A stretch of DNA of 49,609 bases from Corynebacterium lemuris (GTDB lineage: Bacteria; Actinomycetota; Actinomycetes; Mycobacteriales; Mycobacteriaceae): NCBI RefSeq assembly GCF_024919295.1, contig NZ_JANWTC010000017.1:1-49609 (forward strand), read 5' to 3'. Of this stretch, positions 42,679 to 49,609 are shown in pieces. Position 1 is the first letter of the stretch. Each line of letters starts with the position of its first letter. A program made the translations under genes and the position numbers. The notes under the pieces were generated by a model. The model was not told the origin of the DNA. It saw only the letters and a list, made by a program, of their open reading frames with translations, and did no database searches.

Positions 42679-43590
42679 CTACGCCTGTCGTCCCACATCT
42701 CCCGGGGTCAAGGGGTCAGGAGCGGAGTTTTGTCCATGGTCGGCGGCGTAGGCGGCGAAAACCTCCTCCACGGATTCCCCGGTGTGCAGGAAATCCTTCT
42801 TGAGCTTGTCCCCGAGTTGCTGGAGCGCCAGGGAGAGCCGTTGAGCGCTCAGGCGCACCCCCGGGTGGTCGGCTTTCAGAGCGGCGTCGCGCAGCTGCAG
42901 GGCGTAGGGCAGCTGGCGGGGCAGGGCGAGATCCTGGTCCGGTTCCAGAAAGTAGAAACCTTCAGTGTGCTGGGTGAAGTCGACGCGGACCTTCCCCACA
43001 TCGCTCGTCAGGGTGTCCAGGACCCGGGTGACGGCCGCCGCGTCCAACTCGTGGATAGTCTCCGCGTAGGCGACATCAGCCAGACCCTTCAGCTCAAGGG
43101 CCAATGACCGACGCCTTAATAAAGGCGGGTGGACCTGCGTGAACCACGTCAAGGCCGCGGTGATCAGGGCGAACCCGGTGAGAGCCTCCAGCGGAGAAGC
43201 CAGCCGGATCCACGGATCGGTGGCCACCATATCGCCGTAGCCCAGAGTGCCGAGCGTCAGCAGGGAAACATAGAGGGCTTCGACAGCGTCGGGATAAACA
43301 GCAGGATCAATTCCACTGGAGTAGGTGAACCCGCCCGGGATATGCGGGTAGTAGATCAGGGCCCACCCCACTGACTGCAACATCACCCACAGAATGATCA
43401 CAGCGACCATGGCTGCGGGCCCGACACCCGACCCGAGACGATGCCCGATCGCCTTCGATGCCTTCCACATCCCACGGAGCACCCATTGGCTGAGATCCCC
43501 TTTGCCGCTGGGGTGCAGCAACGTGTGGAACATGTCCCGCAACCCGACGACGATGAGTACGATTCCCGCGACCGTCAGTGCTACATCCAT
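42679..43590 (-). CDS. Two-helix potassium channel family protein
   Basis: The 303-residue protein has the selectivity filter TLGTLGYGDMVA (residues about 131-142) after a pore helix ALYVSLL. Hydrophobic segments lie at about 4-19 (ALTVAGIVLIVVGLRD), 58-78 and 155-172, giving an extra N-terminal helix beyond the basic two-helix pore. The C-terminal 125 residues form a soluble helical domain (LKGLADVAYAETIHELDA), not an RCK domain. The start ATG 43590 follows GAGGGGC; a start 30 nt upstream lacks one. Confidence 0.87.
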   Translation of the reverse strand: MDVALTVAGIVLIVVGLRDMFHTLLHPSGKGDLSQWVLRGMWKASKAIGHRLGSGVGPAAMVAVIILWVMLQSVGWALIYYPHIPGGFTYSSGIDPAVYPDAVEALYVSLLTLGTLGYGDMVATDPWIRLASPLEALTGFALITAALTWFTQVHPPLLRRRSLALELKGLADVAYAETIHELDAAAVTRVLDTLTSDVGKVRVDFTQHTEGFYFLEPDQDLALPRQLPYALQLRDAALKADHPGVRLSAQRLSLALQQLGDKLKKDFLHTGESVEEVFAAYAADHGQNSAPDPLTPGDVGRQA

Positions 43591-43830
43591 CGGTGCCCCT
43601 CTGCGACAACTGTCTTTCATAAGCGGCCCGCGTCTGCCGGAGCCCCGCGGACAATCCCCACCGTACTGTCTCCTGGGCCGGGACTGACCGGGGCAGTCAG
43701 TCTCCCCAGCCACGCCCGTCATCGACGGTGTCTAAAGATTCGGTGACGATCGCGTCCACGGGAGGTATATCTGATCGAGGGTGGCTAGCCTCGGGGGCAG
43801 AGACCGGATCGATGCGATCAAGGAGGATGC

Positions 43831-44235
43831 ATGACCACCAACGCGATGATCACCGCCCACCCCAATCCTGCCGGTGACCTGGACGTCGACAAGCTCACCG
43901 AGGCCATCGACGCCGCCCTGGCCTGCGCTCAGACCTGCACCGCCTGCGCTGATGCCTGCCTGGCCGAGGAGATGGTCGCGGAGCTGCGCGACTGCATCCG
44001 CACCGACCTGGACTGCGCCGACATCTGCGCGACCACCGCCGCCGTGCTCAGCCGGCGCACCGGCAGCAACCTGACCGTGGTCAAGGCCCAGCTCGAAGCA
44101 TGCCGAATCGCATGTTCCACCTGCGCCGAGGACTGCGAAAGCCATGCTGAGATGCACGAACACTGCCGCATCTGCGCCGAGGCATGTCGCCGCTGCGAGC
44201 AGGCCTGCGCTGACCTGCTGGCTGCCATCGGCTGA
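43831..44235 (+). CDS. Cytosolic copper-storage-type four-helix bundle protein (Csp3-like)
   Basis: The 134-residue protein contains 16 cysteines in CxxC/CxxxC patterns along amphipathic helices, for example ACAQTCTACADAC, RDCIRTDLDCADICA, ACRIACSTCAEDC and HCRICAEACRRCEQAC. This matches the four-helix bundle copper-binding family (DUF326/Csp3), in which Cys residues point into the bundle and bind many Cu(I) ions. His residues in HAEMHEHC may guard the entry. There is no signal peptide, so it is cytosolic. ATG 43831 follows AAGGAGGATGC. No copper transporter gene is adjacent and I saw no CsoR-like box. Confidence 0.92.
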   Translation: MTTNAMITAHPNPAGDLDVDKLTEAIDAALACAQTCTACADACLAEEMVAELRDCIRTDLDCADICATTAAVLSRRTGSNLTVVKAQLEACRIACSTCAEDCESHAEMHEHCRICAEACRRCEQACADLLAAIG

Positions 44236-44284
44236 TTCGCCGCCCGCTCCCCCGGCAGGACCAGGGCCGGGTTGCCCCGCAGGG

Positions 44285-44353
44285 AGACACAGACGCAGAA
44301 GGGCGACCCGGTCCGACGAGCTCGCTACTCGTCTGGGGGTCGCCCTCTGTGTC
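44285..44353. terminator. Long imperfect hairpin, probable bidirectional terminator
   Basis: Nested complementary segments GACACAGA / TCTGTGTC (outer), AGGGCGACCC / GGGTCGCCCT (middle, 44300-44309 with 44337-44346) and GACGAG / CTCGTC (inner) form a stem of about 25 bp in total. It lies between the converging copper protein and transporter genes. No long T run is present. Confidence 0.6.
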
Positions 44354-44363
44354 ACGCCGCTGG

Positions 44364-45641
44364 CTAGGCTGATTCGCGGATCTTCCGGGGGATGAGGAGC
44401 ATGCTGACCAGACCGAGGAAAGCTGCCCCGGCGAAGAGATAGAAGCCCCAGGGGTAGGCCAGGTTGGCGGTGACGAGAATTCCCGCGCCCAGGGGACCGA
44501 CAATGGCCCCGAGCCGGCCGATGGCGTTCTCCAACCCCATGGCTGTCGCGCGCGAGTTCCCCTGATAGACCTTGGAGGTGAAGGCGTAGACCATCACCTG
44601 GGCGGAGAAGACGAACACGCCGGCGAAGAAGACCAGGGTACCCAGCAGGAAGGCGCTGTTCATCCTGACGGAGAGCAGGACCAGCAGAATGGCGGCCATC
44701 AGGAACCAGAGGGTGGAGATGGCGGAGGGCTTCCACTTGTCACCGATCCAACCGGCGAAGATCAGGCCGACGATGGCCCCGAGGTTCAGGACGAAGAGCT
44801 GGATGATCGAGTCGGTGACGGCATAGCCGGCCTTGCTCATGATCTGCGGGAGCCAGGTGTTGAGCCCGAAGACGATGATCAGCCCCATGAAGCAGGCCAC
44901 CCAGGTAGCCAAGGTGGTGGTGGTCCAGGAACGGTCCTTGAAGAGCTCAGCGAATCCGCTGTCCACCCGCTTCTTCCCGTCCCTCTGGGGAACTGTGTTC
45001 TCACGGGTGAGGAGGAAGACAGGTGACTCCGGAAGCTTGAAGAAAAGGACGGGAACCAGCAGGAGGCCGAAGAATCCGCCGATGGCGAAAGGGGCCTGCC
45101 AGAAGGGGAGGAAGGCCAGGGTGAGCAGCGTCGTCAGGACAGCTCCCACGTGATATCCGGTCATGGTGATGGTGGTGACCCGGGCGGTGCGGGTGGCTCG
45201 GTTGATCTCGCCCATGTAGGCCAGACAGGTGGGCACCACGGCACCCAGCCCCAGTCCGGCCACCATCCGCAGAACCGCGAAGACCGCGACATTAGGCGAG
45301 AGCGGCAGCAGAAGGGTCAGGACGCTGAAGAGGGCGACGCAGCCGATGATGACTTTCCGCCGCCCGAAGCGGGAAGTGAGCAGACCCACCCCAGCGGCAC
45401 CGACAGCAGCACCGACATAGGTGAGGGAGGAGGCCCAGGTGGCCCCCGAGTTGGTGAAACCGATGGCACCGGTTCCTGTCAGGGTCGGAATCGCCGCCCC
45501 TAACACCACCAGGTCGAAACCGTCCAGCATGACCACAACCCAGCACAGGACCATGGGCCAGACAAGTGGCGAGGAGGATTGTGACGCCGGGGAAGCCGTC
45601 GTCTGTCCGCTCTGTTCACGGACGGAAGGTAGAGCCGTCAT
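44364..45641 (-). CDS. AAHS-type MFS transporter (aromatic acid:H+ symporter)
   Basis: The 425-residue protein has 12 membrane helices. Helix 1 carries MLDGFDLVVLGAAIPTL, the DGxD signature of the aromatic acid:H+ symporter family, and the MFS loop after helix 2 is LLTSRFGRRKVIIG. GLGLGAVVPTCLAYMGEI is the family helix-4 motif. Such proteins import benzoate-, hydroxybenzoate- or related anions. ATG 45641 follows AAGGA. It lies 238 nt after the MBL-fold hydrolase gene in the same direction, so it likely supplies its substrate. Confidence 0.92.
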   Translation of the reverse strand: MTALPSVREQSGQTTASPASQSSSPLVWPMVLCWVVVMLDGFDLVVLGAAIPTLTGTGAIGFTNSGATWASSLTYVGAAVGAAGVGLLTSRFGRRKVIIGCVALFSVLTLLLPLSPNVAVFAVLRMVAGLGLGAVVPTCLAYMGEINRATRTARVTTITMTGYHVGAVLTTLLTLAFLPFWQAPFAIGGFFGLLLVPVLFFKLPESPVFLLTRENTVPQRDGKKRVDSGFAELFKDRSWTTTTLATWVACFMGLIIVFGLNTWLPQIMSKAGYAVTDSIIQLFVLNLGAIVGLIFAGWIGDKWKPSAISTLWFLMAAILLVLLSVRMNSAFLLGTLVFFAGVFVFSAQVMVYAFTSKVYQGNSRATAMGLENAIGRLGAIVGPLGAGILVTANLAYPWGFYLFAGAAFLGLVSMLLIPRKIRESA

Positions 45642-45815
45642 AAATTTTCCTTCTTGAGCTGGGTTCCCATTAGGTGTGCGGAACCGAGGCGGGCAACAGT
45701 CGGCTGAGCTCGGAGGAACCCGCTGCCCGAGGGGGATGATCCGGACACCATGATGCTGGATGCCGGTGCGTACCACCTGTTATTCGGCCGGGGCGGGGGT
45801 TCCTGGGGAAATAGG

Positions 45816-45830
45816 CCCCCGGTCAGGGGG
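45816..45830. promoter_or_regulatory. Short hairpin between the hydrolase and transporter genes
   Basis: CCCCC and GGGGG arms flank GGTCA in the 238-nt space between the two minus-strand genes. It may attenuate read-through from the hydrolase gene or stabilise its mRNA end. Confidence 0.3.
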
Positions 45831-45879
45831 ACGGTTGGCGCTGGCCGGGCGACACCGGGGTCACCGCGGCGGGGTGGTG

Positions 45880-46947
45880 TTAGAGCATTGAATAGGCGGC
45901 TGATGCCGGCGAGAGGACCTCGTGGGAGGCACCGTTTCCGAAGTAGATCTTCTCCCCGTCGTCCGGGATGAGCACTCCGGCGGGGAAATGCTCTTCCGCT
46001 GCCGCGGTGATGTGGTCGCCGATGGTGCCGGGGACCAGGTGGTGCAGCGCCAGTTTCTTGGCGCCGGCCCGGGCAGCGATCTTGGCTGCATCCCCCGGAG
46101 TCGTGTGAGCCTGGCGGTGGTGCTGCATGGAGGCGTCCATGCTCTCCCCACCGGGGCTGCTCTGGTACATCTTCTTCATGCCCTCCAGGTCAATCGCTTC
46201 GTGGAGGAGAAGGTCCGTGCCTTCTGCCAGGCGGACCATGTTCTCGCACGGGGCAGTGTCACCGGAGATGGTGACGGAACCGGCATCAGTGTCGAAGCGG
46301 AAACCGAAGGCCGGGGCGAGCGGGGGATGTTCCACGAGCGTGGCCGTGACACGCACGCGGTCGTCCTCGAACACCGTGAAGGGTTCCATACCGGCGGGAG
46401 AGACGTTCGTGTTGGGGTGGTATCCGGTACCCGCCGGGATCTCGATGTCGTGCGGTTCCCAGAGGGAGTAGGGGGTGGGCATCAGCAGGTCGTACATGCG
46501 GTCGGTGACATCGGTGGAATGGGACCTCAGCAGGAGGGAGACCATGTCCACAGTTCCGGCCGTGGGGAGATCATCAAAGATGGGCGTGACCTCTTCGGTG
46601 GCCACCGGGCTGAGGAGGGGGAGCATACCCCGGTCACCCGGTCCGTAGATGGGCAACGGTTTGGTGCGCTTGTCCGTCATCATCCAGCCGAAGAGCATGA
46701 ATCCGATCAGGTCAACCGTGTGATCGGAATGGAGGTGGGTGATGAAGGTGGCTTCCACATCGTCGATGTTGAGGCCGGCCTTCTGGAACTGGGTTGCTGC
46801 ACCGCGGCCGAAGTCCACGATGTACGACTTGCCTTCGACGACCACCGCTGTCGAGATACCGCTGCGGACAACGCCGGTGGGTGTGGCGCCCCACCAACGG
46901 GGACCACCGGCCGTTCCGAGTGTGAGGACGTGCGGCTGTTCATGCAT
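45880..46947 (-). CDS. MBL-fold metallo-hydrolase
   Basis: The 355-residue soluble protein has the metallo-beta-lactamase di-zinc signature THLHSDHTVDL (H71, H73, D75, H76). A second His lies in VEHPPLAPAF, a bridging Asp in ISGDTAPCENM and a late His in LALHHLVPG. It is of the RNase Z/arylsulfatase-like clade but lacks RNase Z length features. ATG 46947 follows AAGGAG. It faces a LysR regulator and sits beside an aromatic acid transporter and hydroxyquinol-pathway genes, so it likely opens a lactone or ester intermediate, or acts on a similar xenobiotic; this is inference from context only. Confidence 0.85.
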   Translation of the reverse strand: MHEQPHVLTLGTAGGPRWWGATPTGVVRSGISTAVVVEGKSYIVDFGRGAATQFQKAGLNIDDVEATFITHLHSDHTVDLIGFMLFGWMMTDKRTKPLPIYGPGDRGMLPLLSPVATEEVTPIFDDLPTAGTVDMVSLLLRSHSTDVTDRMYDLLMPTPYSLWEPHDIEIPAGTGYHPNTNVSPAGMEPFTVFEDDRVRVTATLVEHPPLAPAFGFRFDTDAGSVTISGDTAPCENMVRLAEGTDLLLHEAIDLEGMKKMYQSSPGGESMDASMQHHRQAHTTPGDAAKIAARAGAKKLALHHLVPGTIGDHITAAAEEHFPAGVLIPDDGEKIYFGNGASHEVLSPASAAYSML

Positions 46948-47142
46948 GGGAAGCTCCTTCTGCTGAAAGGTGGTGCGGACCTGTCGACCGCCCGTAGGGG
47001 TTCATTTCTTCTGACCTGTGGAGGCCGGGGCAGGGAATGGAGTGATCCTCAGACGCCGGCCGGGGACGATGGACAGGCCCGGTCAGACCACACAGTGCGC
47101 TTCTCTCCTGCGCGGCAGGGAGGTGATGCGGCTCATATTGTG

Positions 47143-47153
47143 GTGAACTTCAC
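47143..47153. promoter_or_regulatory. Perfect 11-bp palindrome in the divergent promoter region
   Basis: GTGAA-C-TTCAC lies between the hydrolase and LysR genes, 196 nt from the hydrolase start and 63 nt from the regulator start. It is a candidate regulator site distinct from the repeated 12-mer. Confidence 0.35.
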
Positions 47154-47177
47154 GCTAAAGCTCACACTAGGCATTGG

Positions 47178-47189
47178 CAAATACTAATT
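47178..47189. promoter_or_regulatory. 12-mer shared with the reductase promoter, candidate LysR site
   Basis: CAAATACTAATT occurs here and, in inverted orientation, at 48276-48287. It overlaps the expected -35 region of the LysR gene (TAGAAT -10 at 47204-47209). A site at both promoters is what a common regulator would need. Confidence 0.5.
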
Positions 47190-47203
47190 CTCTCTGTCGC
47201 GCA

Positions 47204-47209
47204 TAGAAT
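47204..47209 (+). promoter_or_regulatory. Possible -10 element for a leaderless LysR mRNA
   Basis: TAGAAT, a close match to the -10 consensus, lies 6 nt before ATG 47216, with no ribosome-binding site. Confidence 0.45.
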
Positions 47210-47215
47210 GGATCT

Positions 47216-48157
47216 ATGGAAAGTAGACAACTGCAGCTTTTTCGCGCCATTGTGGACCACGGCAGCTTCACCGCGGCCGCCGAAGCCCTGCTGATGACCC
47301 AGCCCTCCCTGTCCACCGCGGTCAAGAACCTGGAGAAGGAGCTGGGGACCCAGCTGCTGATCCGGACACGGTCCGGAGTGGTGCTCACCGAGTCCGGACA
47401 GGAGGTCTACCACCTGGCCGTCCAGGTCCTGGACCAGATGGAGTATGCCGCCGCACGGGTGAAAGGCTTCTCCTCCGGGAATGTGGGGCGGGTGGTGATG
47501 AACGTGGCGCCCACCTTCAACTGGGAGTTCCTCCCCCAGCTCGTACGGCACTTCCGGACCGAGACCCCCGGCGTGGATTTCGTCCTGGAGGACCCGGACC
47601 CGGGGACCACGCTCTCCCATCTCCGCGAAGGGCAGGCGGACATCGGGATCGTGCCCACCGGCGACGTGGAGGCCCTCCGGGCCATCCACCCGGACCTCCG
47701 CTTCGAGGTGGTCACCCACGTCGACCTCGTCCTGGCGCTCCCCACCGAGGAGCCGGACCCGGAGAAGAAGGGACCCATCCGCCTCGAGGAAGTGTCCCAC
47801 CTCGACTGGTTCATCCCCCGCGTCCGACAGGAGCTGCCCGGCCTCCCGGAGATCCTGGAGAATCACTGGCGCCACCACCCCGAGACCCGGCCGAAGCGCA
47901 TCCAGCACGTGGCCACGATCCAGACCGCCCTGCCACTGGTCGCCGGCGGGGCGGGCGTCACGCTGGTCCCCCGCTCCCTGAGTTCTCTCATTCACGGAGT
48001 GGTCACCTACCGGGAGGTGGAGGACGCCATCCCGCCGCTGATCCTGGTGGCCCTGTGGCACCCCACCCGGTATCAGCCGCCCGCTGTCACACGGGTCCTG
48101 GAGAGGATCCTCGCCGCCGCCACCCCCACGGCCCCCACCGACACCCCGGACCGGTGA
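47216..48157 (+). CDS. LysR family transcriptional regulator
   Basis: The 313-residue protein has an N-terminal winged helix-turn-helix (residues 1-60): MESRQLQLFRAIVDHGSFTA, then AAAEALLMTQPSLSTAVKNLEKELGTQLL, with the typical VLTESGQ end. An effector-binding domain follows (about 90-300). It is divergent from the MBL hydrolase and upstream of the maleylacetate reductase gene, the classical layout for a regulator of aromatic catabolism. ATG 47216 has a -10 element 6 nt before it, so translation is likely leaderless. The effector would be a pathway intermediate. Confidence 0.93.
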   Translation: MESRQLQLFRAIVDHGSFTAAAEALLMTQPSLSTAVKNLEKELGTQLLIRTRSGVVLTESGQEVYHLAVQVLDQMEYAAARVKGFSSGNVGRVVMNVAPTFNWEFLPQLVRHFRTETPGVDFVLEDPDPGTTLSHLREGQADIGIVPTGDVEALRAIHPDLRFEVVTHVDLVLALPTEEPDPEKKGPIRLEEVSHLDWFIPRVRQELPGLPEILENHWRHHPETRPKRIQHVATIQTALPLVAGGAGVTLVPRSLSSLIHGVVTYREVEDAIPPLILVALWHPTRYQPPAVTRVLERILAAATPTAPTDTPDR

Positions 48158-48275
48158 AGCCAGGGACCGTCACCCATCTCCGACCGGCCTGGCAGTCCGT
48201 CCTGTCAGGTCCCACCGCCCCACATTTACCCATTACTGCCAGGTGAAATAAATTACATCTATGCAAAGCAAAGAT

Positions 48276-48287
48276 AATTAGTATTTG
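48276..48287. promoter_or_regulatory. 12-mer shared with the LysR promoter (inverted copy)
   Basis: AATTAGTATTTG is the reverse complement of 47178-47189. It lies in an AT-rich patch 119-130 nt upstream of the maleylacetate reductase start. Sequence on both sides is partly conserved too (AGATAATTAGTATTTGAGC against AGAGAATTAGTATTTGCC). Confidence 0.5.
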
Positions 48288-48405
48288 AGCTATACATGCC
48301 CCCTCCTTAAGCTCAATTCCGTCAGCACCTGTGGCACACGACACAGATATCCGGGAGCTAGACGTACCTCACCTCCGAAGGTGCAGGTGCGGGAAGGACG
48401 AGGGA

Positions 48406-49500
48406 ATGGGCAGCTTGAGATTCACCCACGACACTCTCGCGCAGAGAGTGGTTTTCAGTACCGGCCAAGCAGTCGATGCCGCTGCCGAAGAAATCACGCG
48501 GCTGGGCGCCGGCAGGCCGATGATCATCTCCGCCGAGGGTACCCACCACGTGGCGGAGAAGCTGGCTGCGGTGCTGCCACCGGTCCAGCACTGGCGCGAC
48601 GCCGTCCAGCACGTCCCCCGCTCGGTGGCCGACGCCGCCACCGCCGCGGCCCGGGCGGACGAAGCGGACATTATCATCAGCATCGGGGGCGGCTCGGCGA
48701 CCGGCCTGGCCAAGGCCATTGCCCTGGACACCGGCCTGCCGATCATCGCGGTACCCACCACCTACGCGGCGTCTGAGGCCACCCCGGTGTGGGGTATCAC
48801 CGAGCAACGCACCAAAACCACCGGCACCGACGCAGGCGTCCTACCCCGCGTGGTCATCTACGACGCGGACCTGGTGGCCACCCTGCCACAGCCCATGGCC
48901 ATCGCCTCCGGCCTCAACGCCATGGCCCACAGCATCGACTCACTGTGGGCACCCAAGGCCGATCCCATCAACCGGGCCCTGGCACTGGAATCCGCCCGCG
49001 CACTCGCAACGGCCCTGCGCGGACTGGCCACCGGACAGGGGCAGGCCGCACGGGAGCAGGCCCTCTACGGCTGCTACCTCTCCGGCGTGACGTTTGCCTC
49101 CGCGGGCTCGGGCCTGCACCACAAGATCTGCCACGTCCTCGGCGGCACCTTCAACCTCCCGCACGCCGAGACCCATGCGGTGGTGCTGCGGTACGTCGCC
49201 GCCCTCAACCTCCCGACGGTGCCGGCCACGGCTGCCGACCTGGCCGCCGCCCTGGGCAGCGAGGACGCCCTGGACGGCCTCAACCGCCTCTACCAGCAGG
49301 TCGGGGCCCCGGCCTCGCTGGCAGAACTGGACATGCCCGAGGACGGTATCACCGAGGCCGTCGACCGGGTACTCAAGGCGGTGCCCGCCGGCAACCCGGT
49401 AGAGGTCACCGCAGACAACCTCACCATGCTGCTCACCGCCGCCTACCACGGCCATGACCCGGCCCGTATCACCGACTTCGCCGAAGGAACAACCCGATGA
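48406..49500 (+). CDS. Maleylacetate reductase (iron-containing alcohol dehydrogenase family)
   Basis: The 364-residue enzyme reduces maleylacetate to 3-oxoadipate with NAD(P)H, the step that feeds hydroxyquinol ring-cleavage products to the tricarboxylic acid cycle. Evidence: N-terminal RFTHDTLAQRVVFSTGQA, the dinucleotide loop IISIGGGSATGLAKAIA, VPTTYAASEATPVWGI, and HKICHVLGGTFNLPHAETHA containing the metal-ligand-like histidines. ATG 48406 follows GGAAGGACGAGG; an in-frame start at 48331 lacks similarity. It overlaps the next gene by 4 nt (ATGA). The same pair of enzymes serves resorcinol breakdown in C. glutamicum. Confidence 0.92.
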   Translation: MGSLRFTHDTLAQRVVFSTGQAVDAAAEEITRLGAGRPMIISAEGTHHVAEKLAAVLPPVQHWRDAVQHVPRSVADAATAAARADEADIIISIGGGSATGLAKAIALDTGLPIIAVPTTYAASEATPVWGITEQRTKTTGTDAGVLPRVVIYDADLVATLPQPMAIASGLNAMAHSIDSLWAPKADPINRALALESARALATALRGLATGQGQAAREQALYGCYLSGVTFASAGSGLHHKICHVLGGTFNLPHAETHAVVLRYVAALNLPTVPATAADLAAALGSEDALDGLNRLYQQVGAPASLAELDMPEDGITEAVDRVLKAVPAGNPVEVTADNLTMLLTAAYHGHDPARITDFAEGTTR

Positions 49501-49609
49501 CACAGACCATCCCCACCTCCCACATCTCCGATGCCCAGCGCCAGGTCGAAGACGACCTCGTCACCCGGGTCCTGGCCTCCTTCGACAACTGCGACAACCC
49601 GCGGCTGAA
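49497..49609 (+). CDS. Probable hydroxyquinol 1,2-dioxygenase, N-terminal part only (cut by window end)
   Basis: The 37 visible residues start MTQTIPTSHISDAQRQVEDD and contain VTRVLASFDNCDNPRL, which matches the start of intradiol dioxygenases of the hydroxyquinol type (pattern V-ASFDxCxxPRL, followed in the family by an HLHAFxRE helix). The iron-binding Tyr and His residues lie beyond the window. The overlap with the reductase gene stop and the pathway logic support this. Catechol or chlorocatechol dioxygenase cannot be excluded. Confidence 0.75.
   Translation, partial: MTQTIPTSHISDAQRQVEDDLVTRVLASFDNCDNPRL

Overview
This is a high-GC window whose gene content points to Corynebacterium, or a very close relative in the Mycobacteriales. 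The indicators are a glnA2-glnE pair, ctaD encoded alone, a corynebacterial-type threonine synthase, DUF1206 and Excalibur proteins, and many genes with a -10 hexamer only 6-7 nt before the ATG, as expected for leaderless mRNAs. Most genes look like ordinary chromosomal genes. I see no insertion sequence, prophage, CRISPR array, tRNA or rRNA. The right end holds aromatic-degradation genes typical of a soil or environmental species.

Layout from the left: an NADPH-dependent FMN reductase (120-677, -) and a DUF1206 membrane protein (823-1593, +). Next is a zinc ABC transporter operon (1609-4235, -) behind a Zur-like palindrome, then an alpha/beta hydrolase (4351-5181, +). A two-gene set pairs an ornithine-cyclodeaminase/TyrB-like enzyme with a type I glutamine synthetase (5432-8064, +). 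A frameshifted class II glutamine amidotransferase (about 8078-8592, -) and ctaD (8828-10594, +) follow. From 17972 down to 10641 (-) runs a tight five-gene operon: a MurG-like glycosyltransferase, two GT4 glycosyltransferases, an ABC exporter, and a protein with two aminoglycoside-phosphotransferase-like domains. This is my main candidate for an undescribed pathway, probably making and exporting a glycosylated product.

After some small genes (18064-19809) comes a second tight minus-strand series, 26255 down to 20098: thrC, a 49-residue ORF, a trypsin-like protease, a 1045-residue exonuclease-BRCT-sigma4-wHTH fusion, and a Nudix hydrolase. The stretch 26356-30322 holds an MFS transporter, an Excalibur protein with a stray 32-nt copy of its own 3' end 600 bp upstream, an orphan AAA ATPase and small hypotheticals. 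Nitrogen control follows, with glnA2 and glnE (34908 to 30445, -), so the window encodes both a probably adenylylatable synthetase and the adenylyltransferase. DUF2786, CYTH-CHAD, zinc alcohol dehydrogenase and degenerate galactokinase-like genes come next.

The right end (41367-49609) has a CPA1 antiporter with a structured leader, a two-helix K+ channel, and a cytosolic copper-storage-type protein with 16 cysteines. It then has an apparent aromatic catabolic locus: an AAHS transporter, an MBL-fold hydrolase, a divergent LysR regulator, maleylacetate reductase, and the start of a probable hydroxyquinol 1,2-dioxygenase. An identical 12-mer lies in inverted orientation before the LysR gene and before the reductase, and may be the LysR operator. 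All function calls come from reading motifs and remembered family features; no database search was run.
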